From Dehalococcoidia bacterium (GTDB lineage Bacteria; Chloroflexota; Dehalococcoidia; Dehalococcoidales; Fen-1064): DNA of 8,359 nt. The DNA is taken from the NCBI GenBank assembly GCA_003153075.1, contig PMBW01000144.1, positions 2,911 through 11,269 of the forward strand. The letters run 5' to 3'. Made by a program: the position numbers and the translations under genes. The notes below the pieces were generated by a model. That model was not told where the DNA came from. It saw only the letters and a list, made by a program, of their open reading frames with translations, and searched no databases. Shown piece after piece: positions 1 to 6,797 of the stretch; position 1 is the first letter of the stretch; each line of letters opens with the position of its first letter.

Positions 1-1389
1 CGCTGGCAGGATATCCCGCCCGTAAGCGGCCGTGAGTTTACTGCTGACGACGTGGTATATCAGTATAACCGGATGGAAGGCTTGGGCGGCGGTTTTACTA
101 AACCCAGCCCGAATGAGGTCGGCGGTCCTTTGGCAACTGACCTGATATCGGTAACCGCAACCGATAAGTATACCGCGGTTTTCAAGTGGCGGAAGCCCAA
201 CCCTGAATATATTTTGGAGTCTATCCAGGCGATCGGCTCCGGTTCATGCCTGATAGCACACGAAGCGGTAGAGAAATGGGGAGATGTCAATGATTGGCAC
301 CGTGCCATCGGGACCGGGCCGTTTATCCTTTCGGATTTTGTTCCCGGAAGTTCAGCTACCTTCACTAAAAATAAAAACTACTGGGGATATGATGAACGCT
401 ACCCGCAGAACAAACTGCCCTATGTAGACACAATGAAGGTACTGATAATTCCGGATAATGCTACCGCCTTGGCCGGAATGCGCACCGGTAAGATTGATTT
501 TGTGGACGGCATTCCGCTTTCCCAGGCTAATGCCATGAAAAAATCAAATCCGGAAATCCTGCAATTAACATTACCCGGCGCATCTGCCGAAACTTTGGAA
601 CCAAGAATTGACAAAACTCCTTTCACCGATATCAGGGTGCGTAAAGCAATACAAATGGCAATTGACCTGCCCACGATCGCAAGCAGCTTTTACGGCGGCA
701 CTGTCTCGCCAAACCCGGTTCCTTTAACTTCTCCTTACCTTAAAGGTTGGGGGTGGCCGTATGAACAATGGCCGCAGGATCTCAAGGACGAGTACGCCTA
801 CAACCCGACGGCAGCTAAGAAATTGCTGGCTGATGCCGGCTATCCCAGCGGGTTTAAGACCAATGTCATTGCCGATTCGAAAGGGGATATGGATCTGTTA
901 CAGGTAGCCAAATCCTATCTAATGGCAGTTGGCATTGATATGTCCATAACGACGATGGATGCCGCTTCATGGCTTACCTATGTCCGGACACAAAAGAAGC
1001 ACGACCAGATGGTTAACCGTAACGGCGGTAATACACTGGGGCTTTCCTATGAACCGCTGAGGCAGCTGCAGCGCCTTACCACTAACTATACGAGTAACTA
1101 CATTATTCTCAGCGACGCGACAATTGACGGTAACTACGCGAAAGCCCTGGCCGCGACCAATGTCGAAACGGTCAAGCAATTACTGCGCGATGATAACGAG
1201 TACGTGGCGCGGCAGCATTTCGTCATCTCGCTGCTTATCCCGATCAACTTTAATCTCTATCAGCCCTGGCTGAAGGGCTATAGCGGTCAGGCCCGGTCGA
1301 TCTCCGGACAATATACGCCTTTCTTCCTCGGTTTTTACGGGGCGCGGTTCTGGGTAGACGCGACCATGAAACAGAGCATGGGGCATTAA
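1..1389 (+). CDS. ABC transporter solute-binding protein, family 5 (5'-truncated)
   Basis: This is the C-terminal 462 codons of an extracytoplasmic substrate-binding protein of the SBP_bac_5 (DppA/OppA) family. It delivers a ligand, usually a peptide but in some lineages an oligosaccharide or opine, to an ABC permease. The frame is open from base 1, so the GTG at 52 is an internal Val and not the start. The signal peptide and roughly the first 100 or more residues lie outside the window. Visible family hallmarks, numbered from the first codon in the window, are PPVSGREFTADDVVYQYNRM (6-25), GTGPF followed by a strand region and an N-Y-W motif (about 104-128), RTGKIDF (161-167) and the hinge-type segment DIRVRKAIQMAIDLP (about 210-224). 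The AAKKLLADAGYPSGF segment typical of this family lies near residues 270-285. The C-terminus is intact. No permease or ATPase gene follows it; they may lie upstream. The ligand cannot be read from sequence. The long GREFTADDV variant recalls Chloroflexota binding proteins, which is inference. Confidence 0.9.
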   Translation, partial: RWQDIPPVSGREFTADDVVYQYNRMEGLGGGFTKPSPNEVGGPLATDLISVTATDKYTAVFKWRKPNPEYILESIQAIGSGSCLIAHEAVEKWGDVNDWHRAIGTGPFILSDFVPGSSATFTKNKNYWGYDERYPQNKLPYVDTMKVLIIPDNATALAGMRTGKIDFVDGIPLSQANAMKKSNPEILQLTLPGASAETLEPRIDKTPFTDIRVRKAIQMAIDLPTIASSFYGGTVSPNPVPLTSPYLKGWGWPYEQWPQDLKDEYAYNPTAAKKLLADAGYPSGFKTNVIADSKGDMDLLQVAKSYLMAVGIDMSITTMDAASWLTYVRTQKKHDQMVNRNGGNTLGLSYEPLRQLQRLTTNYTSNYIILSDATIDGNYAKALAATNVETVKQLLRDDNEYVARQHFVISLLIPINFNLYQPWLKGYSGQARSISGQYTPFFLGFYGARFWVDATMKQSMGH

Positions 1390-1416
1390 TCACTGGAAAT
1401 AGAATAATTTACGTAT

Positions 1417-1448
1417 TCGAAGCGGGTTCCCCAAAAGGCCCGCTTCGA
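1417..1448 (+). terminator. Hairpin after the binding-protein gene
   Basis: A perfect 10-bp stem, TCGAAGCGGG pairing with CCCGCTTCGA, encloses a 12-nt loop. It begins 28 nt after the binding-protein stop codon. Position and GC-rich stem fit an intrinsic terminator. The downstream T-run is poor (ATTCGCTTAAC), so termination may be partial or Rho-assisted. It suggests the GH4 gene downstream is transcribed separately. In the rest of the gene-free stretch (1449-1550) I see only a weak promoter-like pair, TTAACA at 1454-1459 and TATTCT at 1475-1480 with a 15-nt spacer. I do not call that pair as a feature. Confidence 0.6.
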
Positions 1449-1550
1449 TTCGCTTAACAGCAAAAATGCATATCTATTCTGGTCGCAATACAGGATTTCA
1501 AAGTACACCCGAAAATACGGGGAAATATTAGACAGGCAGGAGATCATACG

Positions 1551-2876
1551 ATGGCAAAGATTGTACTGATTGGAGCAGGCAGTAACAAATTCGCAAAGGA
1601 CCTCATCACTGATATTTTAATTTACCCCGAGCTCAGGGATATTACTTTCGTGCTGGTTGATATCGATCAAGAACGGCTGGACCTCACGACGGCTTTCGCT
1701 AAGAGAATAGTGAAACAGAACGGGTATAAAACACGTATCGAGTCGACTACCGACCATCGCGAAGCTTTGCCGGGAGCGGACTACGTTCTCACGACGATCC
1801 GCGCCGGAGGTTGGAAGCCGTTTCTGGCGAATAGAAAGGCCGGGCTTAAGTACGGCATCGAAGCTTCCGCGGATGCAGTGGGAACCGGCGGCGTTTTCAG
1901 CGCCTTAAGGCAAATCCCGGCAATACTGGAAATTTGCCACGATATGGAAAAACTCTGTCCAAACGCTTTGTTACTAAACTATTCAAACCCGATGGCGATG
2001 ATCTGCTGGGCGGTCAATGCCTATACAAATGTTAAAAGCGTTGGATTATGCCCGAATCCATACAGCCACGCCCTCAGGCTGGCGGAATATGCCGGCGCGC
2101 CGATTGAGGAAGTGACCTGGTGGGCGGCAGGTGTCAACCATTTCTCCTGGTACCTGGATTTCAGATGGAAAGGCGAAGACCTTTACCCCAGGCTGCGGGA
2201 GATATTTAAAGACCCTAAAAACTTAATGAAAAAAAATGAAATGGCCCACGGAGAAGGCTCAGACCTCATGGAAGTGGAAATGCTGAAGTATTTTGGCTAT
2301 TTTACCAGCGCCGGCCAGCACCTTTCAATGTTTATGCCGTATTTCCGCAGACTTCCCGTTTTGGTCGAAAAGTATAACCTCGATGATTTTAGTCTGGTCT
2401 GGCCGCCGGCGCCCAAAAGAATCACCGATGACATGGCCGAGATCAGCCAGCAGCTTCGCTCCGGGTACACCTTCCCCCTGAACAAACAATACCGCTGGAG
2501 TAAACATGCTGTTGACGTTATCCACTCTATGGAAACCGGCACACTTCGCCGGATTGATGGTAATGTGAAAAACAACGGACTGATAACCAATTTACTGGAC
2601 GGCTGTTGTGTAGAGGTGCCGTGCTTTGTCGATGAAGCCGGTGTGCATCCCTGCTATGTCGGTAATTTGCCGCCCCAGTGCGCTACTATGATCCAGTCTA
2701 ATATTGGCGAGCAGGAACTGGCGGTCAGGGGTATTGTCGAGAAGGATAAATCGAAGATCATGCAGGCGCTGCTGGTCGACCCGTTAACCAGTTCCGTTTT
2801 GACCCTGGATGAAATGGCCGCGATGGTGAATGAAATGTTCCAGGTAGACAAACCGTTTATGAAAGGTTTTAAATAG
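1551..2876 (+). CDS. Glycoside hydrolase family 4 protein (MelA/AglA-like), unusual CPNP motif
   Basis: This 441-residue cytoplasmic protein belongs to GH4, whose members cleave glycosides with NAD+ and a divalent metal: C3 is oxidised, the aglycone is eliminated, and the product is re-reduced. The N-terminal Rossmann motif is GAGS (8-11), with an acidic residue at the end of strand 2 (VDID, 36-39). NYSNPMAM (143-150) is the substrate- and metal-contacting Asn-Pro motif. Cys167 and His197 (in GVNHFSWYL) match the two metal ligands of the family. The C-terminal half, including VEVPCFVDEAGVHP (354-367) and NLPPQCA (372-378), resembles alpha-galactosidase/alpha-glucosidase-type members, and the length is normal. 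The residues after Cys167 are PNP, which matches none of the CHSV, CHEV, CHGx, CDMP or CN(V/A/I)P signatures used to assign specificity. The SEHxxEY stretch of alpha-galactosidases reads GQHLSMF (255-261). The ATG at 1551 has AGGAG at 1538-1542. Family membership is firm; the substrate is unknown. Confidence 0.92.
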   Translation: MAKIVLIGAGSNKFAKDLITDILIYPELRDITFVLVDIDQERLDLTTAFAKRIVKQNGYKTRIESTTDHREALPGADYVLTTIRAGGWKPFLANRKAGLKYGIEASADAVGTGGVFSALRQIPAILEICHDMEKLCPNALLLNYSNPMAMICWAVNAYTNVKSVGLCPNPYSHALRLAEYAGAPIEEVTWWAAGVNHFSWYLDFRWKGEDLYPRLREIFKDPKNLMKKNEMAHGEGSDLMEVEMLKYFGYFTSAGQHLSMFMPYFRRLPVLVEKYNLDDFSLVWPPAPKRITDDMAEISQQLRSGYTFPLNKQYRWSKHAVDVIHSMETGTLRRIDGNVKNNGLITNLLDGCCVEVPCFVDEAGVHPCYVGNLPPQCATMIQSNIGEQELAVRGIVEKDKSKIMQALLVDPLTSSVLTLDEMAAMVNEMFQVDKPFMKGFK

Positions 2877-2943
2877 GGTACAGCATTATCCTTTTCGTGC
2901 GGATTAGTTAATGCAGTCAGTTTGAGGTAAGGAGGAAAATGAT

Positions 2944-3915
2944 ATGCAAACAAGAAAATTAGGCGCCACTAATCTTAACCTCACAACGGTCGGCATTGGC
3001 ACCTGGCCGATGTCCGGCGCAGGCCGAACCGGCTGGGGGCCGCAGGACGATAATGAATCCATTGCCGCGATCCACCGTGGCCTGGAACTGGGTATCAACT
3101 GGATCGACACCGCTCCTAATTACGGACTGGGGCACGCCGAGGAAGTGGTTGGTAAAGCACTGAAAGGCCTTTCAAAAAAGCCGATTATTTCCACCAAATG
3201 TCTTTTCATGTGGAAACCGGACGGCAAAGTTTACATGCGTCTGGACCGCGAACGGGTGCGTATCCAGTGCGAAAACAGCATGAAGAGAATGGGCATTGAT
3301 TTCATCGATATGTTCATGATCCACTGGCCTAATCCGATCGAATATGTGGAAGAAGCCTGGGAGACTCTCGCCGAATTAAAAAAAGAAGGCAAAGTGGGTG
3401 TTATCGGCGTCTCTAATTTTACCATCGAACAGATGGAAATGATCAAGCCAATCCATCCAATCGGCTTCCTGGAACCGCCTTATAGTATGCTTGAACGCAA
3501 GGTTGAAGACGGATTACTGGATTATTGCCGGAAGAATGATATCGGTGTCGTGGTGTACAGCCCGCTGCAGCAGGGATTGCTGACGGGGAAAATAAAAACC
3601 GTCGATAACTTTGCGGAAAATGACGTCCGCCGCCGCAGCGCGTTTTTTAAAGAACCTTCATTCAGCGCCAATGTTAAACTGGCCGAAGAACTCGCTCCCA
3701 TTGCCGCAAAATACGGACGGAGCCCGGCACAATTAGCCGTGGCCTGGATTTTGAGACGGTCCGAAGTCACCTCCGCCATCACCGGCCCGCGTAAGGCTGC
3801 GGAGATCGAAGACAATATCAAAGGCGGCGATTGGAAACTCAGTCCGGAAGACATCGCTGCTGTAGAAAAGCTGCTGGTGAAAAGACAAGAAACGCTGGCC
3901 GCGCTGCCAAAGTAG
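2944..3915 (+). CDS. Aldo/keto reductase, IolS/YhdN-like (AKR11-type)
   Basis: This is a 323-residue cytosolic NAD(P)H-dependent oxidoreductase with the AKR (beta/alpha)8 barrel, expected to interconvert aldehydes or ketones and alcohols. The catalytic tetrad is complete: Asp55 and Tyr60 in WIDTAPNYGLGHAEE, Lys85 in IISTKC, and His127 in MIHWPNP. VIGVSNF (153-159) and YSPLQQGLLTGK (205-216) are standard barrel segments. GPRKAAEIEDN (281-291) is the C-terminal coenzyme-binding loop, whose Arg and Asn usually contact the adenosine phosphate. The layout, including the RRRSAFFKEPSF stretch before the last helices, is closest to Bacillus IolS/YhdN as I recall them. AAGGAGG at 2929-2935 is 8 nt upstream of the ATG and fixes the start. 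The gene follows the GH4 gene by 67 nt without a terminator, so co-transcription is likely. It may reduce or oxidise the sugar or aglycone released by the GH4 enzyme, which is inference from position only. Confidence 0.93.
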   Translation: MQTRKLGATNLNLTTVGIGTWPMSGAGRTGWGPQDDNESIAAIHRGLELGINWIDTAPNYGLGHAEEVVGKALKGLSKKPIISTKCLFMWKPDGKVYMRLDRERVRIQCENSMKRMGIDFIDMFMIHWPNPIEYVEEAWETLAELKKEGKVGVIGVSNFTIEQMEMIKPIHPIGFLEPPYSMLERKVEDGLLDYCRKNDIGVVVYSPLQQGLLTGKIKTVDNFAENDVRRRSAFFKEPSFSANVKLAEELAPIAAKYGRSPAQLAVAWILRRSEVTSAITGPRKAAEIEDNIKGGDWKLSPEDIAAVEKLLVKRQETLAALPK

Positions 3916-3936
3916 GTGAGGGAGTCAGGCCAAACT

Positions 3937-3967
3937 TTGATTAGTTGCGATGTGGATTACTAATCGA
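3937..3967. repeat. Interrupted inverted repeat downstream of the reductase gene
   Basis: GATTAGT (3939-3945) and ACTAATC (3959-3965) form a perfect 7-bp inverted repeat with a 13-nt spacer. Allowing one G-T pair, the stem extends to 9 bp. It lies 21 nt past the reductase stop, just before the stronger palindrome at 4013. It could be a 3' RNA-stability hairpin or an operator-like site. The stem is AT-rich and has no T-run, so it is not a convincing terminator, and a chance origin is possible. Confidence 0.35.
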
Positions 3968-4012
3968 CCATTTTCCCTGATGCTTATAATTTCCTCCACG
4001 CCTTGGATGAAA

Positions 4013-4042
4013 AAAGAGGGAGTGAAATTTCACTCCCTCTTT
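4013..4042. terminator. Bidirectional intrinsic terminator between convergent genes
   Basis: A perfect 30-bp palindrome, arms AAAGAGGGAGTGAAA and TTTCACTCCCTCTTT, lies between the end of the plus-strand reductase gene and the end of the minus-strand hydroxylase operon. Read on the minus strand, the stem is followed by TTTTTTCATCC, a good U-tract. On the plus strand it is followed by only three Ts, then GTCTG. It is therefore probably the main terminator of the minus-strand operon and a weaker barrier to plus-strand transcription. It begins 97 nt past the reductase stop and ends 28 nt from the minus-strand stop at 4071. Confidence 0.85.
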
Positions 4043-4070
4043 GTCTGACTTGATTACGGTAATAGCCGGT

Positions 4071-4289
4071 TTATTCCGGAATTTCCTTTACCATATCGGT
4101 CACTTCATCAAAGAACTTATTCGCCTCTTTTTCTGTCTTGACGATGGCTTGCATCAGCCATTTGTCGTGTCCTTCGGAAAGATAGACGCCCCAGCAGCCC
4201 TTTTTATCATTGTACCAGAGCGCTACTTCCCCGACGTGTTTCTTTAATACCCAGCCTTCGCCAATACCCTTTGCAGCTTTGTCAGCCAT
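4071..4289 (-). CDS. Small orphan protein, last gene of the hydroxylase operon
   Basis: This 72-residue protein is not one I recognise. It has no signal peptide or membrane segment. It contains four Trp (13, 25, 33, 44) and a single Cys (32), which rules out a classical zinc ribbon. Residues 11-40 alternate hydrophobic and polar positions with Gly and Asp turns (HVGEVALWYND, CWGVYLSEG), suggesting a three-stranded beta-sheet. Residues 53-70 form a predicted amphipathic helix, giving a beta-beta-beta-alpha outline. The ATG is preceded by AAAGGAAAAAGGAAC, an acceptable ribosome binding site, and the gene starts 39 nt after the molybdenum subunit stop on the same strand. The bidirectional terminator follows it. 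Position suggests co-expression with the hydroxylase and perhaps an accessory role, but there is no direct evidence for that. The clear ribosome binding site, operon position and protein-like composition support a real gene. Confidence 0.7.
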   Translation of the reverse strand: MADKAAKGIGEGWVLKKHVGEVALWYNDKKGCWGVYLSEGHDKWLMQAIVKTEKEANKFFDEVTDMVKEIPE

Positions 4290-4328
4290 TGAAATGTTCC
4301 TTTTTCCTTTAATCCATGTCAGTCCGCT

Positions 4329-6797
4329 TTACCTGGCGGAGCTGCCCTTGCTCAATTCCGCGGCGCGTGCCAGGATTTTATCCGCGGCGGCCGGCGGCGA
4401 GTAGATATAGTAATCCGCCTTGGCGGCTTCTTTGGCCTTGAGCGATTTCAATATCTTTTCCGAGGTGATCGGCAGTTCCATGATGACCACGCCGCAGGCA
4501 TCGCGAATTGCGTTGATAATGGCGGGTACTACGGGCAGGATACAGCCTTCGCCGACTTCTTTGGCCCCGAAAGGCCCGTTCGGTTCGTTACTTTCGATGA
4601 TGATGGCGTTCATGTCCGGGACATCCACGCTGGTGGGTATCTTATAATCACCCAGCGTCGGATTAATCTGACGGCCTTTATTATCAAAGATCATTTCTTC
4701 AAACAAAGCTTCGCTTAAACCGTGGCACATCGAGCCTTCCAGTTGCCCTTCGATAGATTTCCGGTTGATCGCGAAACCGCAGTCATGCGCCAGCGTCAGG
4801 TGGTCGATGGTCAGATCGCCGGTGTTCGGATCGACGGTTACTTCGGCAATACAGGTCTGTGTAGAATAAGCCGGGGAAGCGCCGACGACGGAGCCTTTCC
4901 ATTCCTTGGAGTATTGGATATCCGGCGGGCGGTAGGTCCCTTTCCCCAAGATGCTGCCGCTGTCGGCGTAGATCAAGCGGGCTACCTCGGTAAAGGTCAG
5001 CGGGCCGCTGGTGACCAGGTTGGTAAAATGACGGTGTTCGAACATATAACGGTTTCTGATCACCGATAACTCTTCCTGATTCTTTTCAGTGCCCAGGACC
5101 CTGCCGCCGCGCAGTTTGAATTCACTGACCGGCATGTTGTACCGCTTCGATATTTTCGCCAGTATCTGGTCTCTGACCGCTTCGGCAGCCTGTTTGGTGG
5201 CCTGGCCGGTCATCAGTGTCTGGCGGCTGGAATATGCGCCGAGGTCGATCGGGCATAGGCCGGTGTCCCCGGAAATTACCTTGACATCGTCCAGTTCTAA
5301 TCCCAGCACTTCCGCGGTGATCATCCCGAAAACGGTATCGGAACCCTGTCCGATCTCGTTCGAGCCGGTGTAAACCGTGACGCCGTTCCCGTCATCCGCC
5401 ACTTTGATAATGACCGTGGATTGCGGGATATCTGTGCGGTAAATAGAAGCTCCTGCACCGGAGACAAAGTAACTGGTAGAGACGCCGATACCTTTGCCTT
5501 TCGGCAGCTTGTTCTTCTTTTTTACCCATTCTGAGGAATCGCGGGCTTCTTTCAAGCACTCCCGCATATTAAAACTGCTTAAATAATAACCGCTGGCGGT
5601 AGTATCGCCGGCCTGCACGGAGTTTTTAATTCTCATTTCGACCGGGTCAATTTTCATTTCATTGGCGATCATATCCAGCTGCGCTTCGAAACAGGCCCGG
5701 TTGCTAAGCCCGCCGTGGCCGCGCAGGGCGCCGCTGGCCGGTTTATTGGTAAATACACGATAGGCGTCGTAACGCATATTCGGTATGGCGTATGGCGCAT
5801 GCAGCAATGACCCGTTATAGTAGATGGTGGCGATGCCGAAACTGCTGTAAGCCCCGCCGTCGAGGACGGAGAGGTGCTTGTGCCCGATTATCTTGCCGGT
5901 CTTGTCCACAGCCATCGTCATTTCATGGTAGAACTGATGGCGGGCGCGGTTGTGCATGAATACCTCTTCGCGGTCCAGCACCAGGCGCACCGGACAGTGC
6001 GTATTCATTGACAGCATGGCGGCGATTATTTCGTGCGAACCGGCGCTGGCTTTAACGCCGAAGCCGCCGCCGACAAAGGGGGCGATCACTCTCACCTTGT
6101 CCACCGGCATTTGCAACACGATGGCGACTGTGCGCTGCACATAATGCGATACCTGGGTGGACGTCCACAATGTCAGGTTGCCGGATAGATCAAAACTGGC
6201 GAGGGCAGCTTGCGGCTCCAGGCAGGCGCCGTCCGATTTTTTATTCGCGAATTTATCGGTCCTGACTAAGTACGCTTCGGCGAATGCTTTCTCGACATTA
6301 CCGACTTCGTTGTGCACTTCCTGGCAGATATTACGGGGATGATCGGCGTGGATCAGTATCGCGTTATCGGCCAATGCGTCCACCGGGTTGAGCAATATTG
6401 GCAGTTCTTCATAATCTACTTTAATTAATTCCAACGCTTCCCGCGCTGTTTGTTCATCGACAGCAGCTACGGCAGCCACTTCATCGCCGACATGGCGCAC
6501 TTTTTCTACCGCCAGGGCGGTTTCATCGAAACGCGCCGGGCTGTGCCCGAATTTAAGGTTGCTGACTTCTTTGGCGGTTAAAACCGCTTTGACACCGGGC
6601 AATTTCTGCGCCCGGGAAATATCAATGTTAAGAATTTTGGCATGGGCCAGGGGACTGTGCAGAATGGCTCCATACAGCATATTAGGCAAGGAAATATCGC
6701 CGGTATATTTAGCCTGTCCGGTGGCTTTTTCCGGCACGCCTTTGCGCACCGGACTGGTGCTCAACACCGCGTAATCTTTATTCGTTGTTGTAGTCAT
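4329..6797 (-). CDS. Xanthine dehydrogenase-family molybdopterin-binding subunit
   Basis: This 822-residue catalytic subunit of a molybdenum hydroxylase should insert oxygen from water into, or reductively remove it from, a carbon centre. An N-terminal Ald_Xan_dh_C domain (about 18-135) precedes the molybdopterin domain. Moco-binding motifs are GGGFGVK (243-249), RGHGG (359-363), GQGSDT (483-488) and SSRQTLMTG (523-531). The likely catalytic Glu is Glu750 in GAKEVGEG (744-751). The AYRCSFR loop of aerobic CO dehydrogenase is absent. RGHGG and the region around CLEPQAALASFD (192-203) are closer to 4-hydroxybenzoyl-CoA reductase and related aromatic or heterocycle hydroxylases. The protein is somewhat longer than HcrA, with extra residues near 570-598 and a Lys/Ala-rich tail from about 786. 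The ATG overlaps the FeS-subunit stop by one base (TAATG). AAGGAGG at 6808-6814, inside the upstream gene, serves as ribosome binding site. No Tat signal is seen, so the complex is probably cytoplasmic. The family is certain; the substrate is unknown. Confidence 0.95.
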   Translation of the reverse strand: MTTTTNKDYAVLSTSPVRKGVPEKATGQAKYTGDISLPNMLYGAILHSPLAHAKILNIDISRAQKLPGVKAVLTAKEVSNLKFGHSPARFDETALAVEKVRHVGDEVAAVAAVDEQTAREALELIKVDYEELPILLNPVDALADNAILIHADHPRNICQEVHNEVGNVEKAFAEAYLVRTDKFANKKSDGACLEPQAALASFDLSGNLTLWTSTQVSHYVQRTVAIVLQMPVDKVRVIAPFVGGGFGVKASAGSHEIIAAMLSMNTHCPVRLVLDREEVFMHNRARHQFYHEMTMAVDKTGKIIGHKHLSVLDGGAYSSFGIATIYYNGSLLHAPYAIPNMRYDAYRVFTNKPASGALRGHGGLSNRACFEAQLDMIANEMKIDPVEMRIKNSVQAGDTTASGYYLSSFNMRECLKEARDSSEWVKKKNKLPKGKGIGVSTSYFVSGAGASIYRTDIPQSTVIIKVADDGNGVTVYTGSNEIGQGSDTVFGMITAEVLGLELDDVKVISGDTGLCPIDLGAYSSRQTLMTGQATKQAAEAVRDQILAKISKRYNMPVSEFKLRGGRVLGTEKNQEELSVIRNRYMFEHRHFTNLVTSGPLTFTEVARLIYADSGSILGKGTYRPPDIQYSKEWKGSVVGASPAYSTQTCIAEVTVDPNTGDLTIDHLTLAHDCGFAINRKSIEGQLEGSMCHGLSEALFEEMIFDNKGRQINPTLGDYKIPTSVDVPDMNAIIIESNEPNGPFGAKEVGEGCILPVVPAIINAIRDACGVVIMELPITSEKILKSLKAKEAAKADYYIYSPPAAADKILARAAELSKGSSAR

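Noticed and set aside
52..54. GTG as the start of the binding-protein gene
   Set aside because: The frame is open to base 1 and the upstream codons encode conserved family sequence (PPVSGREFTADD), so the gene is truncated by the window.
1508..1521. Small CCCG...CGGG hairpin upstream of the GH4 gene
   Set aside because: A four-base stem with a six-base loop is expected by chance, and no operator or riboswitch pattern surrounds it.
3522..3854. 110-codon minus-strand frame inside the aldo/keto reductase gene
   Set aside because: It is fully antisense to a conserved enzyme and shows no independent support.
3985..3990. TATAAT box on the plus strand between the convergent groups
   Set aside because: There is no -35 element at proper spacing and no gene follows before the terminator at 4013, so it is likely chance in an AT-rich stretch.
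4722..5069. 115-codon open frame on the plus strand within the Mo-subunit gene
   Set aside because: It is antisense to a strongly conserved gene, has no ribosome binding site of note, and its composition looks like a reverse shadow.
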